Shown here: positions 23,487-35,870 of the stretch, one piece after another
Layout: every line of letters begins with the position of its first letter
Position numbering within the stretch: position 1 is the stretch's first letter
Source: Dillenia suffruticosa
Lineage: Eukaryota; Streptophyta; Magnoliopsida; Dilleniales; Dilleniaceae
NCBI GenBank assembly: GCA_033439265.1
Contig: JAVTVX010000001.1
Span: 1,753,501 to 1,817,500, forward strand
Length of the DNA stretch: 64,000 nucleotides
Direction: 5' to 3'
Notes under the pieces: generated by a model
What the model saw: only the letters and a program-made list of their open reading frames with translations
Told to the model about the DNA's origin: nothing
Database searches by the model: none
Program-made: the position numbers and the translations under genes

Positions 23487-24048
23487 CTATTGAACATGGT
23501 ATGCCGCATGAAAGCTCTTGAAAGCACCATTTAGAGCTCTTGGTGGCTCCAGTTTTGAGTTGGAAGATGCTGAAGAAACATCACCGTCTCCTGAAATTCA
23601 AGCTTCTAAAGTTTATCCGACCACTGTAAAAAGTTAGAAGTGCATTACCATTAGAGCTCATGTTCCTTCATACAACAGAGGACCCATAAGTTAAATACCA
23701 GCAAGAGTAATGTCATAGGACTAGGACTAGGTGTAATTTCCACCAATGAGCGGCACTATAGAAACAATTAGCTGTAGGTTTCATGCCAAGTTTAACTGTA
23801 GGTCACACACACGGTAACCCATTGCTCAAGCCTGTTAACCCAGACATCCATAATTAGGTCAAGAGCTAGCACAAAAAACTATCATGCAAGGATGAGCGGT
23901 TTTAGCTTTTAACCCAAGTTATGAGGGCACTGCAAATCCTACGAGAGGAAACTCAACACTTTTAACTCCCTTATTGCATGTGTGATTAATATCTGTATTT
24001 TTGCAAGCTACCAGTTTTAACTTCTGAAACTGCATAATCAAATAGTTC
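23487..24048 (-). other. two candidate terminal exons of an unrecognised gene
   Basis: Minus strand: exon 24012-24048 (ELFDYAVSEVKT, flanked by a TTTTCAG acceptor and a GTAGCT donor) joins in phase to 23487-23590 (GDGDVSSASSNSK ... FKSFHAAYHVQ, then TAG, behind a CAG acceptor). The matched phases and low codon noise suggest a real gene tail, but I recognise no family, and upstream exons are not found with confidence. The TBC-like fragment lies just upstream on the same strand; known TBC tails do not look like this. Confidence 0.35.
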
Positions 24049-24451
24049 CTGAAAATATAAGATCAGATGTAAATCATTATAAATATTCTCATGACTTCCA
24101 TATAACACATACCCATCAATTACTCGAGAAGCAAAAGAAGCTAACTTGCCACAAAAAGCATGTATTTTATTGCTTGAAGGCTATATAATCTTGATTTGGC
24201 AACAACAATGTTGTGAGAAAAACAAAACCTGTTTGGTAAAGAAAAATAAAAAATGATTGGTTTTGCCTCACGGTGCACATGACATGCTAGTCATCAATTT
24301 TCTGATTTTCATCCATAAATAACTATTAGAAAATTTTAAAGTGTAACAATACTTGTGTAGAAACACAAAAGGAAGGAAAAATTAAACAAAAATGGAGGAT
24401 AGCTTTATCAAGTGAAATGACACGATGAATTTACGAGATTGGAGTTCATAC

Positions 24452-24788
24452 CATCAACAGAAAACTTGCAAATATATACACAAGAAAATCTGGCTATGCA
24501 TCTCCTTCTGCAAGATATGTGTCCCATAGGCGAGTAACAAAATGATCAAAAACAGAATATTATCCAGAGGGAAAGGGTGAATGGAAACGGCAACTTATTA
24601 TAATTATAATAAGAAAATAAATGAAATTGCCTTTACTCAAAAGGAGAAAAATAAGGATAAGTTAACAACTATAACAGCAATGAAGCATTGGCGGATTCCA
24701 ACCTCGCGTATTAGTAGACAGTTGAACCATGGGAAAGTAAATTGAAGAAATTCAAGCCCTTGCTCATCCATATGTCTTGAAACAGGTT
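24452..24788 (-). pseudogene. RabGAP/TBC-domain protein fragment (gyp1-type)
   Basis: Two minus-strand segments resemble the C-terminal half of a TBC domain, which activates GTP hydrolysis by Rab/Ypt proteins. Segment 24703-24788 (CAG acceptor, GTTGGA donor) reads SRHMDEQGLEFLQFTFPWFN and CLLIRE. Segment 24452-about 24549 reads HFVTRLWDTYLAEGDA, stop, PDFLVYIFASFLL before a GTATGA donor. The stop TAG stands where the family has Leu, the upstream junction has about five extra bases and no AG acceptor, and the N-terminal half and the following exon are not found. It is therefore a broken, partial copy. Identification rests on the RLWDTYLAEGDA and LEFLQF signatures. Confidence 0.7.
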
Positions 24789-25570
24789 CTGTTATGCAAG
24801 CAAGAAAAACAAACTTATGAATTACTTGGCATTCTTGCGTGATTTACAAATGGATAATTCATAGTGAAAAACTGAGGGTAAAAAGTACATCTATCAGAGG
24901 TAGATGCATCACTCTTCTATGCTTATAATGGATGACCTAATCAACAAAAGTGGCAAAGAGAAAATATATAGAAAGGAAATTGAAATTGTAAGGCTCTTGT
25001 CTATTTAATTCAGCCGGTGCTTCAGCTGAGGGAGTAATTCCTCTGCTTTAGAAGTCGTGTAAATGTGAAGTTGAAGTGTAGCTTGTACAAATACATATTA
25101 TCGACCCATTTCCTATGAGCTTTCAATGTGGTGTTCAATTATTTATATATGGACTCACTCTACAAAAAGACAACTCACAAGTTCAAATATATTTCAAAAT
25201 TCTCTGAGTCGACTGTACGATCAGGAGCAATCAGAGAGAAATGGGTGTGGTGCTTAGGCGATCTCAGAAAACCATGCTTAGGCGGAGGACTATAACAAAG
25301 TAGCTCTACAAAAGAAAGGGAAAAAAAAGGGAAAATGCTGAAAAAAAAAAGTTGGAAATTACATGTGAGTGTGAGATGAAAGAGTTCCCACATGGTAAAA
25401 TGAGAGAGTTGAAGTAGCTTTTAAAAATCTAACTATATATATTATACAATATATATATACACCCAAATACATATATTGACTCAATTCGCATCACCTTAAG
25501 CTTTTAAATAATATAGAATTCAATTATGTATATATGGTCCCATTCCCAGAAAACACACGCACAAACAGAG
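24789..25570. other. intergenic AT-rich DNA
   Basis: No gene or named repeat is recognised. The upstream exons expected for the TBC fragment are not visible. Confidence 0.5.
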
Positions 25571-25693
25571 TGTAACTCCAAAGAAAAAAAAAAAAAAAAA
25601 AAAAGAAGATGCTGTGTTTTGGAGTGAAACGCAGTACTTTCCCCCACCCCAAATTGAATTAGAGCTTTAAGCCCTAATTCTCTCTCTCATCCC

Positions 25694-25742
<49 letters not shown>

Positions 25743-28700
25743 TCTCTCCTCCGCCGCTACCCTTCTCCTCCGCTGCGGCCTCTCCTTTCCGCCACCCACC
25801 GCTGCTGCTCCTCCTTCCTTCCCGCAAGCACGCCACTGCACGATCGCCACTGCGCAGATCCTCCCTCCACGCGAGCACTGCCTCCTCGAGCGAGCGCGAT
25901 CCTCCCCGCACAAGCCCAGCGCACGATCTCCCGCGCGCTCCGCCCCAGCATGAGCGCGAGCGCGCCCCTGTGCGAGCATAGTGCTCACAGCACGCGACCC
26001 TCTGTGCGAGCGCGCGCCTCAGCTCGCGAGCGTGCGCTCCAGCTCCCCACCAGCCCGTGAGCCCACCAGTGGCCCAAGGCCCACTCCAGCCCGCGGCCCA
26101 CTACAACCCGCGGCCTACTGCGGCCCGTGCACCCACTGCTGACCCGCGAACCCGTGACAGCCCGCGAGCTCACAACCTGTTTTCCCCTTCGATAGCTCAC
26201 CTGCATCTTCACTGCAGGTAACGACTATAATTTAGTTGAAGTTCTAGAGTTTTGTATTAGAAATTTAGTTGTTGTTAATATATTTCAAATTTGGAAGTAT
26301 TACAGGTTTTAAACCAATCCGACGAGCAAACGACAATTAGGTCTGAAACCCGAGGAACCCTAGATTTGTCTTTTGAAGACTCATTAAAAAATAAAGAGTG
26401 CCCACTCTCCCTAAATATGTGAGTGGATCCCTAATCTCTTGCATAAAATAGTAAAACGTGTTTTCTGTCGTATTTTCGATAAAACATACTTTTGATATGT
26501 ATTGATTTGACATATGAGATTAAATTCCAAATATGTTTTGTGATTATTGGAGTGTCTTGAATTATATTTACGATAATTATGCATCCATGGTTTGAAATGA
26601 AACAAAAATTGCGTCAGTACTTAAAAATTGATAATTTCTTTTTCTACCATTGCATTGATATGCTATTTTGAAATGATTTGATAAAATATATTGGTACGCA
26701 GACTTGAAATGCTTTGATAAACTTTGTGGGTCGGATGCTGTAATACCCAAATAAAAAAAAATAAAAAATAAAAAAAAATAAAGGAAAAATAAAAATTAGG
26801 GCTTAAAGCCCAATTTTCTCCCCTTTCTCCCTCTCTCTTTCCCCCTCTCTTCTCTCTCTCTCTCCCTCTTCTTCTCTCCCCTTTTCTTCTCTCTTCTCCC
26901 GATCCCCCGCCGCCGCGCCTCTCTCTCTCCCGCTGCCGTCCTCCGCCGAGCGCGATCGCTGCACCACAGCGAGCGCTGCACCACAGTGAGCCAGCGCACG
27001 CGATAGCAGCAGCGAGCGCGACAGCACGCGAGAGCCCAGCGCGGCAGTGCGAGCCCTGCGCGAGCTCAGCACGTGAACCCAGCCTGCGCGCGAGTTAAGC
27101 GCGAGCAACGCGCGAGCCGAGCGAGCGCGAGCAGCGCCCAAGCAGTGCACGAGCAGCGCGCGATCAGCGCACGACCCCAGCGCGCCTCAGCACGCCCTAG
27201 CACGAGCCAGCGTGCACCCCAGCGCGCCCCAGCACGCCCCAACACAAGCGCGAGCGCTCCAGCGTGCGACCCACAGCGCGAGCAGCGCACGATCCAGCTT
27301 GTGAGTGCGCTTCAGCGCGCGAGCTAGCGCCAGCGCCAGCACGAGCGCCAGCGCGCTCCAGCACGCGATCCGGCTTGCCAGGCCCACCAGGCCGCAGGCC
27401 CACTAGGCCGCAGACCCATCAGGCCAGCAGGCCCACCGGCCCGCCAGCCCATCAGCCGCGGCCCACGGCCCGCGACGGCCCGTGACAATCCGTGAGCCTC
27501 TGCGAAGGTAAATGACTCTAAGTTTCAATTTTTCGCACTTGGGTTTCGAATCTCTTTAGTAATTGGACTTAAATTGTTCAAAATTGTTTCAAATTTGGAA
27601 ACATTCAGGTTTTAGACCAAACCGACGGACGAACGAAAGCTAAATCTGAGATCCGAAGAATCCTAGGTGAGAGAAATGAAATCTCTTCAACCCTTGAATA
27701 AACTTTGTCAAATTAGGTAGCATTAGTTGATTTATTTATAAATTGAGGAATTTAGGGTTCGTACGAAATTAAGAAAAACGATAAACCCTGAAATAGTCGG
27801 AAATTGATGAAAATCGTGATGACTTGATTAGGTTGGCTTTCTTGGTGACTCGATTGAGGGGCGCCTTGTTTTGCGTATTTTGGTGTTATTGGGGAGTGCG
27901 CTACCTTCCCCAAAATTGTGAGTGGGATTTACTTCAATACTTTTGTTTAATATGTAAATCCTATTTTACAACATTTTGATAATGAGCATGATTTGTCGTA
28001 TGTTGGAAATGTTTTGACTGGTTTTAAATTGACTTTTGTGAACCGTTGGAGTGTCCAAAAACTATATTGAATTATGAAATTATGCATCCATGTGGTTGAA
28101 ATGTATAATGTGCCATTTTATGCTATTGTTGCATTGGTTTATGAACCTGATTTCGGCACATTTTGTATGATATTGGTTTTGGCCTTGAGTGCTTTGGATT
28201 GTATTGTTCCGTAGCTACGAAGGACATCGTGAGAGACGCTTTGGTGGCGTCCGGATATGCCTAGGCCTGGGGTATCCCACGAGTTGTCGTGATTTGATTA
28301 TCGACACGATACTAGCCAGGTTGAACCCGAAAGGGGGAGAATTTGGATTTGGATTGGATATCCTCTCCAAGTCTAGCACCTGGACGAGGTTCGTCGCCAA
28401 CGCCGGGGTAGAGAGCACTTTAAATAAAATTGCATATAACACCCCCGGTACGCCTGTCATAGGTCGCGGTAGACCTCTGCCAGGACATTTTCGGCTGGCA
28501 GCTCTATGATTTTAATGACAGTGCTTTGGATGCATATTTGACTTGAAAATGCGTGAAATGATATATTGTTGAAATGAAAAGCATGATGATTTGAAATATG
28601 ATTTATATACTTATGTTTTGACACTCCAGTTTCACACTCTATATTTGACGATTGCATTGACCCACTCACTCACTGAGTATTCTTTCCCGAGTACTCACCC

Positions 28701-30554
28701 CTCATTTCCCTTTTGTTTCAGAGATAGTATTTGACAAGGAGTGTCGCTTTTAGGACGCTCAGTATCTTTGGGAGATCAGGTCTGGACTTGAGGAGTCATT
28801 GTGTATTTCCGCTGCAAAATTTGTATTGGTGATGTATATGTATTTTAAGATCTATAGATGACCATTTTTATAATTCTGGGATGACTGTATAAATATGGAT
28901 ATTTAATTTGTGGAACTCTCATGTCACTGCATGACATTGCATTGAGGCATTTCTTTTTCATTGCGTCTATATTTGGGAATGTGTCATGTCTTAGAAGTGT
29001 TCTCTAGGATCGCTCGGTGCCTCCTCTAAATCACAGGAGGGGCGACTGGCGGCTGTCCATGCCTTTGATGGGGGCATGGCAGTAGAGGTCTGTGGTTAGG
29101 ACTGTGGAGAATTGTTTGTTAGCCTTGCGTTGCCCTGGATTGTACAGTAGGATGATCTGGTTTGTTGTTGAGGATAATATATGCATTTTGAGGCCGGGAT
29201 GGCCCCTTTTGAACAGGTAACAGGTTTATTTTAATATGGGAGACCTCCGATATATGGGGAGATTCTGTCCGATTTTCTGTAAAAATACAGCCGGCATCCA
29301 GGATAACGAGCGGCTGCTCACGCTCCAGGTTTGGGGCGTGACAGATACCCACTAGTTATGCAATGATATGATTTTACTTGTGGGACGTTGTGCCCTGGAA
29401 CGTTGTGCCCTTGTGATACTATGATGATGATATTGATGATTCCGTAGCTATGAAGGGCGTTTGTAGAGGCATAAGTTGCCCGGATACGCTTTTGTATGAG
29501 GTATCCGCAAACGTCATTTATTCTAAGAACTATAGGCGCGGTCGGTTGAACCCACGTAGGGGGAAGACGTGTGTGACATCACCATCTAGCACCGGATGGG
29601 GTTCTATACACGTTGATAAGTTAACCCCAGCGAACTCATGGCCAACGTCGGGGTAGAGAGCGTTTAAAGTCTATGCATAATAAAACCCCCGATGCGTCTG
29701 TCTTTGGTCACGGTTGACCTTTGCCAAGACCATTTTTGACTCGCTTTGATATTACTTGATTTTAAATGGATGCATACATACTTGTTATCGTGTGATTGAT
29801 TAAATGATTTCAAATTGCTAAACATATCATGTTTTATTACGAAATGTAAATTTTTGTTTCGAATGATATTATTTGACACTCCAATGGTTCACCCATAATA
29901 TTTATACTTGATATTATTCACCTCACTCACTGGGTATCTTCCCATGATATTCACCTCTCTCTTTTCCCTCCTCAGACAGATTTATTGTGATAGAGCGACG
30001 TTACAGGTTTTAGGGCGGATTTGGTATTCACGATGGTGAGATTTACTTTAAATAGAAATATGAAATCTTTATTTTATTTCAACCCTGCGTGGTCTTGATA
30101 TTGAGATCCGTAGTTAGCCGTGTATATTATGGGATGACTGTATAACTTATGAGTAGTTGTGTGCATAACTCTCGTTTTAGTTTATTTTACTCGCATTGAG
30201 GTATTTGTAAGCGTTTTAAACTTTTTACTTGGGAACAACATTGTATAAATTTAGATCCGCTCGGTGTAGTGGTTGCTCATACTCTAGTTAGGCATGACAG
30301 TAAAGGTGTGTGACTAGGATGGTTGGAAATTTTATAGTTTTGCGTTGTCCTGGATGTTTGGGATGAAATTTGTTGATTTTGGAGAGACCGAGATGGTCAT
30401 TTGTTTGAATTCCATGTTGATTTTGAATATACAGGTTTAATTGTACACGGGAAACCTCCTATTTATGGGGAGATTCTATCCGATTTTCTGTAAAATTACA
30501 GGCGGTATCCAGGGTAACGGGCGGCTATTCATGATCCCGGTTTGGGGCGTGACA
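25571..30554 (+). mobile_element. Gypsy-type solo LTR, interrupted by a younger one
   Basis: Starts TGTAACTCC and ends GGGGCGTGACA, terminal sequences common to large plant Gypsy LTRs, with a perfect 5-bp target duplication CAGAG (25566-25570; 30555-30559). Only LTR sequence is present, about 2.37 kb once the nested copy at 26739-29343 is removed, so this is a solo LTR left by recombination. Layout: A-run, AGCTTTAAGCCCTAATT, (CT)n tract 25679-25739, GC-rich leader to about 26190, then a CTGCAG-GTAACG donor-like site, and the AT-rich body. It is more diverged than the inner copy. Confidence 0.8.
26739..29343 (+). mobile_element. younger Gypsy-type solo LTR nested in the older one
   Basis: Runs TGTAATACCC...GGGGCGTGACA, 2605 bp, with target copies GATGC (26734-26738) and GATAC (29344-29348), one transition apart. 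The first 1.5 kb is closely similar to 62276-64000. It contains pyrimidine tract 26818-26890, a GC-rich CGAGC-repeat block at 26930-27490, and AAG-GTAAATGAC. The frame at 28189-28509 is inside the LTR and is not a gene. No gag or pol sequence lies beside it. Confidence 0.85.
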
Positions 30555-31796
30555 CAGAGAACACAGCAACAAATTCAATTAATTTTACGATATCACTCTT
30601 TTCATAACAATTGTGATTGTGTTATCTCAAATTATTGAACATGAGGAGTTGAAATCGTCAAATTAATTTTTCACATAATTTTATTTTTTGGTAAAGGAAA
30701 ATAAAAATTTTACAAAATATCCTAATTATAGAATTTCATGGATTAGCACTACATTAACACTTTCATCATAATTACGGAGTTCTCTTATAAGATCATTGCC
30801 CTAACTATAATGTAGGGGATATTAAGTTTTTACAATTGGAAAGAAAAAAAAAAAAAAAAAACCCAAAGAAAAGAAAAGAAAAAAATCTTATGGAGCTGAT
30901 TACCGTATAATTTTACATGATATCCTTTGAATAAGATTCTCTATGTAAGTCACAAAATCGATTAAATATTAATTTTTCAACTTTATGCTATAAGTATTAA
31001 TTTACATTGACAGCTGCGGGCTGCTCTTCCCACCAAGTGCATGCATGTGCATGGCGTTGGCCTCGGTTCGAAGGGCCCATCCTTATGTAGGGGGAAGAGA
31101 GAAAGAGGCGATGAGAGAGGTTTAGAGTTACCGAGGTGGGGGGGGGGGGGGGGGGAGAGAGAGAGAGGGGGGGGTTCAAGGGAGAGGGAATTTATCCGAA
31201 TACACTGAGGTAACAAAGTTGTAGTGATTATTTTGTAGAAAATAGTATAGTGATTATTTATAGAGTTATTATTTTTCTTCTATAAATGCTCTTTCAATAT
31301 GATAAATCTATAACACCCAAGAGAAAATTATCTATTTTCTAAAAAAATGTAAGCCAACCCTACAATAAGTTCTTTATTTTATACAATTTAATCTTCATGC
31401 AAAGAATTTTGAAGATTATTGTGGTGATCGACTTATGTTTGGAATATATAATATGTATGAATTCAAATCAACATATATATATTTGGTAAAAGTTCAAATC
31501 AATATATAGATTGCATGTTTAAAAGTTGAACGTTGAGCATAATTCAATGTGAGTGTCTTGATACCACCGACACAATTAGAAAATTATTGTATGGGATGGT
31601 GCTGTAATTTTTGGGTAATGTAAGTTTATGTTTTTGAGTTTCTTCAAGTGTAAATTTATTTTTGAATGGTAGTGCCCGGGGGGGGGGGGAGAGAGAGAGA
31701 GAATGACTTGAGGAGATTTGATTAGATGGGTGATTTCATGGATGAAAGAGTAATATGATAGAGACGAGGTCAAAGTTTAAAGAGTATTATAGTTCA

Positions 31797-31895
31797 GCTC
31801 GTGAAACTTTGTATGGACTAGTGTGGTAATATAGTCTGCATTTTGAATGCACCAAGGCGCAAAAAATCAGCAAAATTCAATTTGTAGGATTCGAT
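31797..31895 (+). repeat. left arm of an inverted repeat around the first PIP gene
   Basis: Shares GTGAAACTTTG...TTTGAATGCACCAAGGC and AAAATTCA-TTGTAGGA-like text with the reverse complement of about 34405-34500. The arms are about 2.5 kb apart and enclose the first PIP gene. Confidence 0.6.
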
Positions 31896-32455
31896 TACTA
31901 CGCTGGCAATTGAAGATGACTAGATGGATAATATTCAAACACCCAAAACAGAAAGAAAAAGGGAAGAACGCATGAGTTTCATATTACCATTTGAATCCGA
32001 AGAAGACCTTAGGCTGAACTACATATGCTATCTATAACTCGAACATAAAGTCTTTTTTAAGTCTTTTTTAAGTGACATAAGTATTCAGTTACTAAACCAA
32101 TTAAACATTGATATATTGAATGAATTTTTTTTTAAATAGATAATATTTATATAAAATATAAAATTAAAATAAATGGGATGTTTTAAATTCAACTAATATC
32201 AGACTTTTTCTCGTTATTAGATGTACTGCCAATACATGAGGGGGTGCACAGAAACGAGTTGCACATTAATATTACCTTTTATATTTATGTCTTACTCTCT
32301 TCATATTCACTTGACGGAATGAAGTGGTAGTATATCATTCACACTTCTCCTACCAGCACATAGAAATATAAATGGTTAAATGGAAAAAACTTTACGGCAT
32401 GTTTGGTTCTGTTGTCAAAATTCTTGTTATGAAAAGTGTGTACCGGAAAAATCAA

Positions 32456-32568
32456 CGCAGGGAGACCTGTCCCTCAATTGGGCCCTGCAAGCGTCGATCC
32501 AGATTAGTCAGAGCGAAACCCTGGATACTGAGTTGATGGTCTAGCCATGGTAAAAAAAAAGTGTGTAC
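32456..32568 (+). mobile_element. 5'-truncated SINE copy
   Basis: GTCCCTCAATTGGGCCCTGC ... GATTAGTCAGAGCGAAACCC ... ATACTGAGTTGATGG then an A-run. The same tail is seen in SINE copies at 47787 (minus), and weaker at 43648 and 47210. Confidence 0.6.
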
Positions 32569-32830
32569 TGATTGTGTTATCTTATTTCAAAATAACATAA
32601 AATTTTTTTTATAGGATAATATTTTTGTTTTTCATACTAAACTTAAATCATCTGTTAAAATAATTTAAAATTATTATCTGGGTAAAATTTTTTTATCTCA
32701 AAAAGATTTAAGAATTTAAGAAAAATTCTATAAATATTTTTCATAAATGTATTAAAAATCCTCCCTATAACTTATATTTTCCTTTGTTCAAAATGCATAC
32801 TTCCTTTTTTTCAACCGGTCCATTTATTAC

Positions 32831-32863
<33 letters not shown>

Positions 32864-33193
32864 AAAAAGGGAGTCAAAGTTCCATTCCAACTCTACCCCT
32901 ATTGGATTTTATTGTACACCATTGCGCTTGCAGCGGGTTTCAATTAATGTCAACTGTAAGGGCAATTTGGTCATTCTAGTATTTAAAATAATTGTGGGCA
33001 TAGTCATAATTGAGCACTAGAAAACCTACGAGTTTCATATTACCATTTCAACCCATAGAACCTTAACCGGGAACCAATGACTAATTCAAACCGTATATGG
33101 TCTGGTCAACACGCAGAATCCATAAGGCAACCCTTAACTGAAAATTCAAATTAGACCCACAGGACCAAACACAAAGCCCTTAGTCTCAACTAC

Positions 33194-33201
33194 TATAAAT
33201 A
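33194..33201 (+). promoter_or_regulatory. TATA box of first PIP gene
   Basis: TATAAATA 138 bp before the start codon; the second PIP gene has a TATA box at the same spacing. Confidence 0.6.
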
Positions 33202-33331
33202 CCCCCATAAACCCAACCTTAGTCTTCTCAAACAACAAACACAGAGAGTCACGAAAGCATCCAAAGCACAAGAACCAGCTCCAAAATCAGAAACATATAT
33301 TTTCTACGGTGTTTTTACAGCAATTTGAAAG

Positions 33332-33541
33332 ATGAATCCATGCAAAGTCAGCTTTGTTTTAATCATGGCGGCCATCTTTGTTATTATTCTTAGCCAATCA
33401 AGTGTTGAAGCAACGAGAGTATTATCCGAGGACTTTGCGCATCACAACCATTTGGTGGTTTACGAGAAGGCAAAGTACACGGTGACTTCATGGCTCGAGC
33501 GGCTTGCATCCGGACCTAGCCCCAAAGGTCCAGGACACTAG
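33332..33541 (+). CDS. PAMP-induced secreted peptide (PIP) precursor 1
   Basis: PIP peptides are secreted signals that amplify plant immunity and growth responses through receptor kinases. The 69-residue precursor starts at 33332 and has three parts: a signal peptide (residues 1-27, hydrophobic core SFVLIMAAIFVIIL, ending near VEA), a variable middle, and the C-terminal SWLERLASGPSPKGPGH. The SGPSPxGxGH box at the very end is the family signature and the likely mature hydroxyproline peptide starts at RLASGPSP. Length and absence of introns fit the family. It is a tandem duplicate of the gene at 35025. Confidence 0.92.
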   Translation: MNPCKVSFVLIMAAIFVIILSQSSVEATRVLSEDFAHHNHLVVYEKAKYTVTSWLERLASGPSPKGPGH

Positions 33542-34066
33542 TTTTATTTATTTCTTTTTAATTGTAACAAATTTAACACAATATGAATTAAATTTATTTA
33601 GTTTAAAAATATGATCACTGCTTATAAATTTTTACAACATAAGCACTACATAGTAAACTCATTATTTTCCAAAATAATTTAATGACATAATTATATGAAA
33701 TGTTCCTCAAAATTTTATATAAAAAAAATCATCTTTTTATATAAAAATTCTGAAATATAAATCGATTGCAAAATTTCAATGTGAAAAATTTAGATTCTAA
33801 GATTTGCAATTTTTTTTTTTATTCCTAGATGGTAACAACACTTCAAATATAGTTCTTTTTCCACACAAATATATACATGTATATTTATATATTATATAAA
33901 CCTTCAGCATACTTAATAATCTTGTTAAACCACATTAAATCCGGTTTAAATCAGATTAGATTTTTAAAAAATAAAATTCTTCAAACATATACATTTTCTA
34001 TACACAAAATTCAAATTTAAAATTTTATTTATTTAGTATCAAACAATTTGATCAACTAGATGCTAG

Positions 34067-34120
<54 letters not shown>

Positions 34121-35024
34121 TATATTCAATCTATCCTTAAAGGGCATACTAGTAATTTGGTGTTTAGTACGTCAACTAAATAAATCAAGACACTTGTTTT
34201 GGGAAAAAATAGTGGGTGGGGGGGAGGTAGATTTTGGTGACATGAGGAAGTCGAAATTTATTAGTGTCTGAAGAGAGGACAGCCTAATGATTAGAATTTG
34301 ATAATTTTAGACTTGAATATATGTGTAACTAAAAAAAAAAAAAATGAGTAATAAAAAAAAATTCATTAGAGTGGGTCAACCGGAAGACCTTTCTGGTCAT
34401 TTCACAGGCACCAAATTTCCTACGAACTGAATTTTGTCAACTTCTTGTGCCTTGGTGCATTCAAACACATCAGTCAATTCAAAGTTTCACAAGCCGGACT
34501 ATATGACAAATAGAACCAAATTTAAATTGACATTCACAGCTCTTCACCTGTAAAATTCCAAAACTACCCCTAATGAGATTATGTGGATAGCTAAATGCCT
34601 AGTTTTATCCATAACCACTCACCCATTTCCTTTTTTTGTTTGGTTAGCTCCTCAAGTCATGCCTTTATATACATAATATATATTATATTTTTTTATAAAA
34701 TCCCACAAGTCTCATTTTACCATTGGAACCCGTGGACTTACACACGAGGTGCAAAACTAGATCAAAATGTCTTTGGTCAACATGAGAAAAAAGCCCACAA
34801 TTGCCACCTCCAAGTGGAAATTCCAATTCTTGGACTTATAGTCCAACAACACCAAAATACATGCACTCCTACTACCATTATAAATTCCTTCTTCCATCAT
34901 ACCAACCAAACCAAGTCACACAACATCAAATAAAGAAAAAAGACAGAAAAACCAAAAGGGTTCTTGCCTCTTACCATAGGATTTCTCCCCGCAGCTGCTT
35001 GTGATCTAAACTTATTTCAAAAGT
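33542..35024. other. spacer between the PIP genes
   Basis: AT-rich, with an (AT)n microsatellite at 34070-34115, a degenerate SINE-like piece with A-tail at about 34264-34345, the right inverted-repeat arm (34405-34500), and the second PIP promoter: the CTCATTTTACCATTGGAACC block near 34710 and a TATA box at 34879-34885. Confidence 0.6.
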
Positions 35025-35246
35025 ATGAACTCCCGACAAATAAGCATAGCTTTGATCATTTTGATGATCGCTCTCACTTTTCTTAACAAGTCAGGTGTTG
35101 GAGCAACGAGGGTATTATCAGAAGACTTCCCTCATAAAAACCATTTCGTCGCATATCCTTCGGTCTATGACAAGGCGAAGTTCACCATGACATCATGGCT
35201 CGAGCGGCTAGCTTCGGGACCTAGTCCTAGAGGGCGTGGGCACTAG
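35025..35246 (+). CDS. PAMP-induced secreted peptide (PIP) precursor 2
   Basis: A 73-residue precursor of the same family as the gene at 33332. Signal peptide at residues 1-27 (ISIALIILMIALTFL core), conserved ATRVLSEDF after it, then KAKFTMTSWLERLASGPSP and the closing RGRGH. The last ten residues differ from the first copy at two positions (R for K and R for P), so the mature peptides are distinguishable. The middle has four extra residues. TATA box at 34879-34885. Both copies appear intact. Confidence 0.92.
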   Translation: MNSRQISIALIILMIALTFLNKSGVGATRVLSEDFPHKNHFVAYPSVYDKAKFTMTSWLERLASGPSPRGRGH

Positions 35247-35870
35247 TTTTATCTTTTTTGTTTTGACAAATTTTACATAAAGTTCTTTCATTATTTGGTT
35301 CGTTTAAATGCTTCATTCTTGGCTCCATCAACAAATGAAGTTGGGGATTATATAGAGATGAAGTTCTTTTTTTTTTTTTTTTTAAAGTATATGGACAAAG
35401 TATTTGTACATTCATAATCATTTTAAATTTGTATTTTATTATTTTATAATAAATTATTATTTTATATTATTTTATTATTATTAATAAAATGTGAGCTTAA
35501 GTTGACAAATTAAAAAAAATCATATTAGCAAAATCATATTGTTTTATAAAATTTTAAATAATATTTTAAAATAGCAATTTATTTTATTTTTATATTTTAT
35601 TTTTCTAACAATAATATTGATTTATTTTTTAATTCAATTATTATTTTATTTTAAGTTAACATTTTATTATTTTATTATTCTATAATGAATTATCATTTTT
35701 TAATTAATATGCTATATTTTATTTTTATTTTATTTTTTAGATTATATTATTTAAAATCTTTTATTATTTTATCTTAATCTAACATTTTATTATATTATTA
35801 TTTTAACATTTTATTAAAAAATGTGAGTAAAAGATAACGAATAAAGAAAGAAAATTATAAGGATGTATAA
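35247..35870. other. very AT-rich spacer
   Basis: TTATT/ATTTTATTA-rich low-complexity DNA with no gene. Confidence 0.6.

Larger units (their letters stand above)
30560..33190. other. intergenic region with microsatellites and a SINE piece
   Basis: AT-rich. Holds a poly-G/(GA)n tract at about 31138-31172, another at 31679-31703, a (CT)n tract at 32834-32862, one arm of an inverted repeat (31797-31895), a relic of the PIP promoter (31974-31998) and a SINE tail (32456-32568). No gene is recognised. Confidence 0.6.

Noticed and set aside
28189-28509. 106-codon frame
   Set aside because: Lies wholly within a solo LTR and resembles no protein; equivalent positions in the older copy are not open.
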